DNA from: an uncultured Bacteroidales bacterium
Lineage (GTDB): Bacteria > Bacteroidota > Bacteroidia > Bacteroidales > WCHB1-69
DNA: 64,000 nt
NCBI GenBank assembly: GCA_937949745.1
Contig: CALECM010000132.1
Location: 1-64,000 of the forward strand
Reading direction: 5' to 3'
Position 1 is the first letter of the stretch. Every line of letters starts with the position of its first letter. A program made the translations under genes and the position numbers. Of this stretch, positions 27,501 through 35,100 are shown piece by piece. The notes beneath the pieces are model-generated. The model was not told the DNA's origin and did not search any database. It was given only the letters and a program-made list of their open reading frames with translations.

Positions 27501-29275
27501 GACCTGGTATAAACCATATCATTCCAGATATAATCGTCACAACCGATATCGCTGAAAAAATAGTAGTCGGTTTCACCTAAGGTAAGGTTCATATAAACCA
27601 CGCTGTCGCATTCGTATATATTCTTGAACTGCTGCATATATATTCCGCTTTCATTATAAACTGTACCATTCCAGTTGTAAGTTTCACAAGCATAAACATC
27701 CGTATAGATGGTATCCCTGTCTTGAAGCGTTAATACAATCGTTACGAGACTGTCGCAACCGGCAACGCTGGTTAAGTTTTGCGTATATGTACCGTTTGAG
27801 GTATACACTATATCATTCCAGATATATTCTTCACAACCGATATCGTGGAATAACGTATCACTGCTGTGTCCGATGGTTAAATGCAAAGTAACGATACTGT
27901 CGCATCCCGTCGAACCGGTAAATTCCTGGGTATAGTTTCCGGATTCCGTATAATTAACGCCGTTCCAGATGTAATTATCACAGGCATTTGCAAAAGTTTC
28001 ATAATATCCGGTGTGGTTAAGTGATAAATTAATCGTTACCACACTATCGCAACCCGCTACCGTTGTAAATCTTTGCGTATAGGTTCCCGGAGTATTGTAA
28101 ATGGTACCATTCCAATTATAATAGTCACAAGCCGTGATATTATAAATCGGAGCTACGCTGTTATTAATGGTGAGATTTAATAATACGGTACTGTCACAAC
28201 CGGAAGCCGAAGGGAAAGTCGCCGTATAAATACCGCTGGTAGTGTATAGAGTATTATTCCAGAAATAATCGTCGCATGCTGAAATGTTGATTTCATATAT
28301 CCCGTTAGGGTTGATGGTGAGATGTAGTATTAAAAGACTGTCGCAATCATTTGAAGACTGCAAAAGGCGGGTATAGGTTCCGCTTGAGAAATAAGTAGAA
28401 TCATACCATGTATATTGTTCGCATGAATTAACATATAAATTGGTTTCGGTCGGATCATAAACGGTTAATTCCAGATATACCGTCGAATCGCAATTATTCC
28501 CTATAGGGAAAGTTTGTTGATATATACCGCTTTCATAGTAAGTAATATCGTTCCAGATATATTCCCCGCAGGAAATATTACTGATAAGAGTATCTTTGGG
28601 AGGAAGTACCGTCAAATTTAAAGTAACAACACTGTCGCAGAAATTCACGGTCTGAAAAAATTGTTCGTAGCTACCGCTTTCATCGTAAGAAATTCCGTTC
28701 CACACATAATCTCCGCATGTCAGGATTTCAAAGGAAGTGAAAGCAGGTTCATGAAAAGTAAGATGTACCGTGACAATACTGTCGCAGCCGTTAGGAAGTG
28801 GAAATGTTTGTTGATGTGAACCCGGTGTCTCATATCTGATATCGTTCCAAACATAATAACCGCAACCTACATCATAAAATTCGTGATATATGCGTTGCTG
28901 GGGAAAGAGATGCAGATAAACGGTATATTGTTCACCGTTTTGCCAATAGACGACCATTTTGTCTCCTGGCTCATAAAACACGGAGTCCCGGTATTGGATA
29001 AATTCGTCCGGACACATACCGAGTGTGTCGAACAGGATCACCTCTGCAGCTTCCCAATACTTATCGTTCCGGGGAGTATAGTCAAAACCATAGTTTTCCG
29101 TCGCAGATGGTGTTAGTAGAGCAAGCTGACCCTCATCGTCCACAACATAAGGATCATCAAATGTAGCGTCGTTTCCCTGAAACGATAAAGATGAGCTTTC
29201 CACCCATTGGTCAACATGTGCAAAAAGCGCTGTTGACACAAAAAATAACGATGTAATAAATAGTCTTTTGATCAT
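21557..29275 (-). CDS. Giant T9SS-secreted protein with 48 tandem 49-residue two-cysteine repeats
   Basis: This 2572-residue protein has a signal peptide (MIKRLFITSLFFVSTALFAH), a unique N-terminal region to about residue 136, 48 consecutive repeats (about 137-2491) and an 81-residue type A T9SS sorting domain (VYPNPTVNDVFVEIP to FKVIKTN). The repeat is 49 residues with pattern C-x2-Y-x-W-N-[GD]-x2-Y-x2-SG-x-Y-x-Q-x-F-x4-GCDSIVTLHLTI. Each repeat has two Cys about 26 residues apart; only the first Cys of repeat 48 is lost (Ser). Repeat 12 has CLRTE in place of CDS, and repeat 13 lacks the Trp. The length suggests a long disulphide-stapled fibre or adhesin at the cell surface; the function is unknown. 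Codons vary between repeats while residues are kept, so the array is old and under selection. Confidence 0.95.
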   Translation of the reverse strand: MIKRLFITSLFFVSTALFAHVDQWVESSSLSFQGNDATFDDPYVVDDEGQLALLTPSATENYGFDYTPRNDKYWEAAEVILFDTLGMCPDEFIQYRDSVFYEPGDKMVVYWQNGEQYTVYLHLFPQQRIYHEFYDVGCGYYVWNDIRYETPGSHQQTFPLPNGCDSIVTVHLTFHEPAFTSFEILTCGDYVWNGISYDESGSYEQFFQTVNFCDSVVTLNLTVLPPKDTLISNISCGEYIWNDITYYESGIYQQTFPIGNNCDSTVYLELTVYDPTETNLYVNSCEQYTWYDSTYFSSGTYTRLLQSSNDCDSLLILHLTINPNGIYEINISACDDYFWNNTLYTTSGIYTATFPSASGCDSTVLLNLTINNSVAPIYNITACDYYNWNGTIYNTPGTYTQRFTTVAGCDSVVTINLSLNHTGYYETFANACDNYIWNGVNYTESGNYTQEFTGSTGCDSIVTLHLTIGHSSDTLFHDIGCEEYIWNDIVYTSNGTYTQNLTSVAGCDSLVTIVLTLQDRDTIYTDVYACETYNWNGTVYNESGIYMQQFKNIYECDSVVYMNLTLGETDYYFFSDIGCDDYIWNDMVYTRSGEYFQYFTAQDGCDSIVHLSLTIFPSTATEFNMAACETYTWNGITYTVSGSYTQILKSVNDCDSIVTMNLTINPNPVVELTVTACDSYTWYGNTYTVSGIYTEQFTNEFGCLRTEILYLTINNSYENDIYITACESYRTERDIYTETGIYYEDFQGVNGCDSIIVLHITINHPVYNEIFVNACYEYTWNGQLYTESGNYVQRFTAVTGCDSIVTMHLTIGDRVYHEFRDIGCNHYTWNNQTYYTSGTYVQNFTAVNGCDSIVTLILTIDRTKTNTIYETACGFHTWNNVVYTESGTYVQNLRTFYGCDSIVTMHLTVNHDIINEFSDISCGEYLWNGISYFYSGTYQQTFAAANGCDSIVIIRLSVYEPVETEIFEIACHEYNWNGQIYTESGQYEQQFSTIYGCDSIVTLNLIINPHVEVEIEVTACDLHTWNGITYTESGDVIQRFVNIYGCDSTVILHLTINTSVINDIYVTACDEYQWNNITYFTSGVYEQNFNTVAGCDSTVLLHLTINNSIDTEYFAESCNSYTWNGETYYRSGIYVQDFTRVNGCDSTVTLYLTIHEDQIHSFREIGCESYTWNDMTYYASGRYQQRFVTKHGCDSVVTLILTIKHGVTYEFDDAACDYYIWNDSLYFESGDYTQVLKAENGCDSVVTVHLTISHPTVHLFNDIACNEYDWNGIIYYTTGIYEQSFINSNGCDSTAILDLIVYPTKYSEFYAVGCDFYDWNGRIYYNSGEYIQELDAESGCDSIVTLHLTINMPVVNELYAIACDSYTWNDMVYYTSGDYTQSFIGPNGCDSTVILHLTINNSIEEDIYVVACDEYQWNNTTYYTSGLYTRQFTGSNGCDSIVNLYLTINNTTVNNIYVDACNSYVWNGVLYTESGSYPQTLPGMNGCDSIVTLHLNIHNNTVHTLREIGCNSYTWNGITYYESGEHTYTYTDRFGCDSTVTLILTMYYTQYGEDFVEACDSYTWNDSVYYESGVYTQTLTTNDGCDSITTLYLTIHNNVVIRHSDIACDVYEWNGMTFTESGEHIFTGSTETGCDSIFILNITIYNSYYPEIWEIGCGSYNWNGQIYTQSGTYIQEIGTEQGCDSTVTLHLTMYDNVYNEEYLTVCDSYTWGDATYYVSGTYVQEFPTGIGCDSIVTLHLTVNHTARTEFEVRTCESYIWNGITYFESGIYTQRFTAVNNCDSIVTLTLIIDDAILNEVTIVACEAYTWEGMTYTESGRYERRFQSPGGCDSLLVLNLTVSTPITVEYEVSACENYLWNGRLFETSGVYYHYLTREDGCDSTEVLILTLDQPITHYYAHTACDNYEWNGMNYNTSGEYFQTFTASNGCDSIVVVQLTINNTVFNEFSRTVCSNFWWNGINYTTSGDYIQMFEAANDCDSVVTLHLTIGNNIEREFNVTSCGTHVWNDRSYPVSGSYTQNFTTPAGCDSIVTIHLTVNEPVENDIYEVTCGSYTWNGQVYNTSGEKVQIFDAANGCDSIVTLHLTITNVIETEFTEIACGSYTWNDTTYTESGDHIQTFRASNGCDSVVTLHLTINPIAYHEFTVAECGSYTWDGEEYNTSDDYVRTYEAANGCDSIVTLHLTILTPAVHSFSVSQCGPFTWDGQEYTETGNYPRTYPNGAANGCDSIVTLNLTIGNDVTNEFTVVTCQDSYTWNEVTYTTGGDKVQNFLTYIGCDSIVTLHLVFTDEITHEFSESACESYTWNDQTYTTSGDHYQTFESVNGCDSVVTLHLTILPSPVRSFSITTCDSYTWNGQTYTTSGSHTQRIPAPTGCDSIVTLNLTINNSVVHDFYDIACDTYTWNGRDYTTSGDHIQNFQTPEGCDSIVTLHLTIYNSVTHEFSEQASGEYTWNDETYTTSGDYVQVFRTHNGCDSTVTLHLTITPLGIGETNHNILVKVYPNPTVNDVFVEIPAESLQGGEEILVYDFSGKLLKRQLITDETTQIDLSSLAGGTYFLRAIRDNEAIGVFKVIKTN

Positions 29276-29836
29276 AGTTTATTTAATTAAAATGAATATT
29301 AATATATTTTTCCGCAAAATTATACTTTTTTTTACATATTTAGACTTAAAATTTAAATTATATTATAATTATTGTACAATGGATTGATTTTCAAGGAAAA
29401 ATTTTTGGTTTAACGATATAAAAATCCATATTTCTCATATGGAAAATCGCCTTTTTACCTTTTAAATAACTCATTTTTTGTAAATTTTTCAATTTAAACA
29501 CCGAAATATAACACATTGTTTACTTATCAATAGTATATTGTTAACATTGAATTCAATTTTGATTCCATTTTATATTCTAAAGTTCCGAACTGGGTGATCT
29601 GAATTTAGAATTAGAAACTAAAACATTTAAATAGAGATATTTAATACCTGTAATACAGATTTAATAACCATTTTTTACCTAATATTAAATATATTATTAG
29701 ATATAAGTATTGTAAATAAAATCTTAACATGTGATTGTTAGCAACCTTAAATCGATAATGCCTGAATTCTAATCAAATACTTAACTTATGTTAATTATTT
29801 AATATAATTAAAAAAAATATGAGCAGTTAAAGGTTA
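29276..29836. other. AT-rich intergenic region upstream of the 48-repeat gene
   Basis: About 560 bp with no ORF of note between aroK and the giant repeat-protein gene. It contains the -7 box of the latter at 29315-29322. Nothing else was recognised in it. Confidence 0.6.
29315..29322 (-). promoter_or_regulatory. -7 box TAATTTTG of the 48-repeat protein gene
   Basis: Minus-strand match to TAnnTTTG, 39 bp before ATG 29275. Confidence 0.55.
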
Positions 29837-30370
29837 TCAAAATCCGGATATTTCCTGATTCCGAATCAATTCCCGCAGATGATCCGCCAATTCTCTGGTT
29901 TTGATACTTTCACCTTTGGCAATAACATGCGCCTTGGAATAAACAGGTTCTCTTTCGGCCAGGGTATTCTTTATATATATAGGTATCTCTTCGGGTTTAT
30001 AAGAATTGAGAAGAGGCCTCTTTTTTTTGGCCCGTACCAGCCGCGTGTAAAGTGACTGTTCGGATAACTTAATATAAACGGAAACGGCACAACTGTTAAT
30101 AAGCTCCATGGCATTATAAAAACATGGGGTTCCGCCTCCCGTTGATAATACGATGTTATCATATTGAAGCTGGTCCTTTAGAATTTTATTTTCACACTGA
30201 CGGAAAACCCCTTCCCCGAAATGGTGTATAAAAAGAGGTATGGATGTATGGTAGTATTCTTCTATCGCCTGGTCCAGGTCTATGCAGTCGTATTGAAGTA
30301 ACCTGGAGAGGGATTTGGCGACGGTTGTTTTCCCGGCACCCGGGAATCCGACAAGAACAACACGGGCCAT
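29837..30370 (-). CDS. aroK: Shikimate kinase
   Basis: This 177-residue cytoplasmic enzyme phosphorylates shikimate with ATP in the pathway to chorismate and aromatic amino acids. The Walker A motif GFPGAGKT is at residues 8-15. The DLDQAIEEYY segment carries the substrate- and Mg-binding Asp. STGGGTPCFYN is the glycine-rich substrate-binding loop, and AKKKRPLLN is the lid with the conserved RPLL. It follows elbB by 32 bp and is probably co-transcribed with it. Confidence 0.95.
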   Translation of the reverse strand: MARVVLVGFPGAGKTTVAKSLSRLLQYDCIDLDQAIEEYYHTSIPLFIHHFGEGVFRQCENKILKDQLQYDNIVLSTGGGTPCFYNAMELINSCAVSVYIKLSEQSLYTRLVRAKKKRPLLNSYKPEEIPIYIKNTLAEREPVYSKAHVIAKGESIKTRELADHLRELIRNQEISGF

Positions 30371-30402
30371 AGTATTGGAATAATAGTAAATTTTAAGAGG
30401 AT

Positions 30403-31053
30403 TTACTCTATATTTTCCAATATAGCGGTAACCAAATTATCAGCGCTGTCCGCAATATCGGAAATCGTGGCGGGCAGCATATAACACGGAGTAGAGAAAA
30501 TCATATTTTGCCGGTCGGAAATCACTTCGGTTTGTTGCGTATTGATATGGGTTGCGCCCATTTTCTCCACATCCTGAATGGTTTTGGGATCTGTCCCGAC
30601 AGTAACGGTTATATTTTTCAGAACTTTAGCCAATAAAACAGGGGCAATACATAAAGCACCGATAGGCTTTTTCAACTGATAAGTTGTTTTGATTGCGTTC
30701 TCCACTTCCGGATTCACTTTAGCTTTGACACCATCTTTGGCATAAGTAAACAGATTCTTCGCCGCTCCGAAACCTCCCGGAAAAATCAGGGCATCAAAAT
30801 CTTCGGCACGGTATTCCGTAAGAGGGCGGATGTCACCGCGGGCTATCCTTGCCGCTTCCACCAGCATATTCCGGGTTTCATTCATAGTTTCTTTAGTGTA
30901 ATGGTTAATCACCTCAAGCTGATTCTCATCAGGGGCAAATATCGTATAAGTACATTCGTTTTTATCAACCGCCCACAAGGTCATTACCGATTCGTGGATC
31001 TCAGAACCATCCAGATTCCCGCATCCACTAAGTACTACTGCGAATTTTTTCAT
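30403..31053 (-). CDS. elbB: ElbB-like glyoxalase/DJ-1 superfamily protein
   Basis: This 216-residue protein of the DJ-1/PfpI superfamily matches ElbB (isoprenoid biosynthesis glyoxalase): it begins KKFAVVLSGCGNLDGSEIHE, has LIFPGGFGAAKNL and the nucleophile elbow GALCIAPVLLAKVL. E. coli ElbB has glyoxalase activity and was linked to isoprenoid synthesis, but the physiological role is not settled. It has its own -7 box upstream, lies 56 bp after the exonuclease gene and 32 bp before aroK. Confidence 0.93.
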   Translation of the reverse strand: MKKFAVVLSGCGNLDGSEIHESVMTLWAVDKNECTYTIFAPDENQLEVINHYTKETMNETRNMLVEAARIARGDIRPLTEYRAEDFDALIFPGGFGAAKNLFTYAKDGVKAKVNPEVENAIKTTYQLKKPIGALCIAPVLLAKVLKNITVTVGTDPKTIQDVEKMGATHINTQQTEVISDRQNMIFSTPCYMLPATISDIADSADNLVTAILENIE

Positions 31054-31085
31054 ATAATATTTTGTTTTTTTCGTTAGTTGATCTG

Positions 31086-31093
31086 CAAAGATA
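31086..31093 (-). promoter_or_regulatory. -7 box TATCTTTG of elbB
   Basis: Minus-strand exact TAnnTTTG match, 32 bp before ATG 31053. Confidence 0.6.
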
Positions 31094-31109
31094 TAATATT
31101 TACCAAATA

Positions 31110-31913
31110 TTAAAACATCCTCTCTTTTATCCTGGAAATCACTTCTTTGGTATATAAGGGGAAATCCGCTTTCATCATCCAGTCATAATAAGAAGGCTCC
31201 ATCCTGAAAACTTGTTCAACGGCCTTGCCTTTATGTTTGCCGAAATTAAAAACTTCTTCATCACGGTCATTGAAAATGATATGTCCTACAAGATCCACAT
31301 TTCTTCCGTCACTGCAAAAGCTGCTCAGTTCAACCACATTATTCACGATCGGGACAGATTTCCGGCCCGTGACTTTATCCTCATATTCCCGGTCTTTGTA
31401 TCTTTCAATTTGAGCTTTAAGAACTTCATAAGTAGCCTTGGTATCAATCTCCGCCTGATGCGCGTCCGTTAATTCTTTTTCACAATATAAACGATAAGCG
31501 GCGCTTAAGGTTCGAGGCTCCATTTTATGATAAATATTCTGCACGTCGATAAGCCTTCTGTTTCGTAAGTCCAGGCGCCTACCGCATCTCAGGAACTCCT
31601 CAACCAACAGGGGAAAATCAAATTTATTGGAGTTAAATCCCGCCATGTCGCAATCTTCAATAAAAAGGGCTATTTCATCAGCAACCTCTTCAAACCGGGG
31701 TTTATCGATTACATCCATGTCGTAAATTCCGTGGATGGCGGAACAAATAGCCGGAATAGGGACTCCGGGATTCAAAATATAGGTTTTGGATATTTCAGTT
31801 CCATCAGGCATTACCTTCAACAACGCTATTTCTACTATTTTATCTTTTCCGATGTTCAGTCCGGTTGTTTCAAGATCAAAAAATACCAGCGGACGCTCCA
31901 AATTAAGTTGCAT
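31110..31913 (-). CDS. DEDDh 3'-5' exonuclease (DnaQ/epsilon-like)
   Basis: This 267-residue protein has the exonuclease motifs in order: FFDLETTGLNIG (DxE), GFNSNKFDFPLL (Asp of ExoII) and HQAEIDTKAT (HxxxxD, DEDDh type). ATG 31913 is chosen; the in-frame TTG at 31922 is less likely. It resembles the proofreading epsilon subunit, but here it is a single-domain enzyme with a C-terminal extension. That extension (NFGKHKGKAVEQVF, residues about 225-267) resembles the DUF3820-type tail seen in many Bacteroidota exonucleases. The role is probably 3' trimming in repair or replication; a dedicated polymerase partner is not nearby. Confidence 0.9.
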   Translation of the reverse strand: MQLNLERPLVFFDLETTGLNIGKDKIVEIALLKVMPDGTEISKTYILNPGVPIPAICSAIHGIYDMDVIDKPRFEEVADEIALFIEDCDMAGFNSNKFDFPLLVEEFLRCGRRLDLRNRRLIDVQNIYHKMEPRTLSAAYRLYCEKELTDAHQAEIDTKATYEVLKAQIERYKDREYEDKVTGRKSVPIVNNVVELSSFCSDGRNVDLVGHIIFNDRDEEVFNFGKHKGKAVEQVFRMEPSYYDWMMKADFPLYTKEVISRIKERMF

Positions 31914-31934
31914 ATAAATCAATTTTTATTTATG

Positions 31935-31942
31935 CAAAGATA
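31935..31942 (-). promoter_or_regulatory. -7 box TATCTTTG of the exonuclease gene
   Basis: Minus-strand exact TAnnTTTG match, 21 bp before ATG 31913. Confidence 0.6.
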
Positions 31943-32100
31943 CAATAATTACAAAAATATAGAGAAAAATATTAAATTAAACCTCTTCAAAAATGACAGT
32001 AAACAAGTAATAAATGTCCTAATAAATATTTAATTCAACCAAACCCGCCTACTATTCAATAAACGGAACTTTCCGCTTTACCTTTTGTAATAAAAACCCG

Positions 32101-32108
32101 TACATTTG
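32101..32108 (+). promoter_or_regulatory. -7 box TACATTTG of the glycogen synthase-phosphorylase gene
   Basis: Exact TAnnTTTG match, 26 bp before ATG 32135. A TTTG at 32084-32087 is too close to be a normal -33 element. Confidence 0.6.
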
Positions 32109-32134
32109 CATGAAGAAAAAGTAAGGATATTACC

Positions 32135-35100
32135 ATGAAAAAAATAGATTATATTTTTGAGACCAGTTGGGAAATTTGTAATAAAGTAGGTGGAATTTAT
32201 ACCGTTATTTCCACCAAGGCCATTACCATGGTTGATCAATTCAAAGATAATTATATATGTATAGGACCTGATATTTCCAGGGAAACTGATACCGACAGTG
32301 ATTTTATAGAAGATCCGGCACTTTTCAGGAACTGGAAAGAACAGGCCCGGAAAGAAGGTTTACGGGTAAGGACCGGACGCTGGAATATAAAAGGGAATCC
32401 TATTGTGATACTGGTGGATTTCACTCCTTTCTTCGAAAGGAAAAATGATATTTTTACCCAGTTCTGGTTGCAATACAAACTGGATTCGATTAGCGGACAG
32501 TGGGATTATATTGAGCCGGCCCTGTTCGGGTATGCGGCAGCCAAAGTAATCGAAAGTTATTATAATTTTTATTGTTATGCTTCCGACGGTATCATCGCCC
32601 AGTTTCATGAATGGATGACGGGAACAGGCATCCTTTACCTGAAGAGTAAAGTTCCGCAGGCGGCCACGGTTTTCACCACCCACGCCACCGTGCTCGGAAG
32701 GGCGATAGCGGGCAACGGATTGCCATTATATGGAAAAATGGAAGAATACGATCCGGAAGAGACGGCCGCCCGTTTCGGGGTACAATCCAAACAGTCGCTG
32801 GAAGCCATTGCCGCAAACGAAGCCGATGCTTTCACCACGGTAAGCGCTATTACGGGAAAAGAGTGTACCAATTTTCTGGGTAAAGATATAGACGCTCTCA
32901 CCATCAACGGTTTTGAAAATGATTTTGTGCCGCAGGGTAATGATTATAATACAAAAAGGACAACCGCCAGGAAAAAACTGATCTGTGTTGCTACTGCTCT
33001 TTTACAAGACCCCTTGCCGGAAGATACCTTACTGGTCATCACCAGCGGCCGCTATGAATACCGGAATAAAGGTCTTGACCTCTTTATCGAAAGTCTGGCT
33101 AAATTAAAAGAAAAAAATCCGCAGCGGGAATTGGTGGCTTTCTTCATGGTTCCCGCCGGAATTAGCGGTGAACGGGATGACCTGATCCAACGGATGGAAA
33201 CTTCCATCGGACCTTATCCCGCTTCTCATGATTATGTTACACATCCGCTACATGACCCTAAAAATGACCCGATCATTAACGGTTTTGAAAAATATAACCT
33301 CGACAATTCACCTGCAAGTAAGGTGAAAGTGATTTTCGTGCCCGTTTATTTGAACGGACATGACGGGATTTTCAATATGTCTTACTATGATCTTCTGATC
33401 GGCTTTGATCTGTCTGTTTTCCCTTCTTATTATGAACCCTGGGGTTATACCCCGTTGGAAAGCGCGGCTTTCGGCATTCCCACCGTCACCACTTCCCTGG
33501 CAGGATTCGGCAAATGGGTGTCCGAGAATTTCCCTAAAGGAAAAAGTGTATGGGTAGTGGAACGCGATGATACCAATGACCGTGAAGTAAGTGATGAAAT
33601 CGCGGATGCCCTTGATTATTTTCTCGGATGTTCAATTCAGGATATGGTAAAACATGCGGAGACCTCAATCGGGATTTCCCAGCATGCTTTATGGCGGAAT
33701 TTATTTGAATTTTATCAGGAAGCCTATGAAATAGCGCTTTTTAAAAGTAGCCGGCGCCATGAATTATATAAAGACAAAAGTTCCAGGATAGGATTCTTAA
33801 GTAATAAAACCGAAAAAAACATCATCAAATGGAATAAGATCACCATAAAATCTGATCTTCCGGCTCCCCTTGACCGGCTGACGGAACTGGCAAATAATTT
33901 ATGGTGGAGCTGGAATTACGAAGCCCGTGAACTGTTCGAAGAAATTATCGGGATCAATTACTGGAAAGAACACGATGAAAATCCTGTATTTCTTTTACAG
34001 ATGCTGCCCCTCGAAAGGATCGAACTTTTCAAAAAAAACCAGGATTATCTTAACAAGCTGGATAAAGTATACCATGAGTTTAAAACTTATATGGGAGAAC
34101 CTAGAACCCGTCCTGAGAAAAAAGTGGCTTACTTCAGCATGGAATTCGGAATCAGTAATGAGCTGAAGATTTTTTCCGGAGGATTGGGAATGCTGGCCGG
34201 GGATTACCTGAAAGAAGCCAGTGACAGTAACGTAGACATGATCGGAGTAGGATTACTATACCGCTGCGGTTACTTCACCCAGGAAATTTCCGCTTCCGGA
34301 GAACAGGTGCATCTTTACCCCAAACAAAGTTTTTCGAAATTACCTATCCACCCGCTGAAAGATGAAAACGACCAGTGGTTTAAGGTAAGCATGGCATTGC
34401 CCGGAAGAAATATGTATGCCCGGATATGGCGTGTGGATGTAGGACGTATACCGCTTTACCTGCTGGATACGGATTTTACCGAAAATTGGGAAGAAGACCG
34501 TAAGACAACGGCAAGTCTTTACGGAGGAGATCCGGAAAACCGTATCAAACAGGAAATATTATTAGGCATCGGAGGTATCAGGCTGTTAAATCTTCTGGGC
34601 ATAAAACCTTCCGTATTCCATTTAAACGAGGGGCATGCCGCATTTTTATCTCTTGAAAGACTAAGGAATATTATGCAGGAAAACCACTTACCCCTGCAAA
34701 CAGCGATAGAATTGGTAAGGGCTTCCTCACTTTATACGACCCATACTCCCGTTCCCGCCGGACACGATACTTTCAGTGAGGATCTGATGAGAAAATATTT
34801 TTCACAATATCCTGAAAGATATAATATTACCTGGGAAGAATTTATGGCCTTGGGAAGAAGTAAACCCGATAATCATTACGATAAATTTTCCATGAGCATT
34901 TTAGCGTGCCGGTTATGCCAGGAAGTGAACGGCGTCAGCAGACTCCATGGGAAAGTGACCCGTCAAATGTTCGCTTATCTCTATGAAGGACATTTTGCCG
35001 GGGAACTTCATGTGGGTTATGTAACCAATGGTGTTCATTACCCGACCTGGACACACAAAATATGGCAGGAATTACATACGGAATTATTTGGAGAGGACTT

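Noticed and set aside
22000..28000. Many open frames of 60-160 codons on the plus strand within the repeat gene
   Set aside because: They are shadows of the repeat periodicity and have no features of real proteins.
21557..29275. Regular 147-bp periodicity that could suggest a CRISPR or satellite array
   Set aside because: The period is from a coding repeat in one continuous minus-strand frame; the DNA of the units varies too much for CRISPR repeats.
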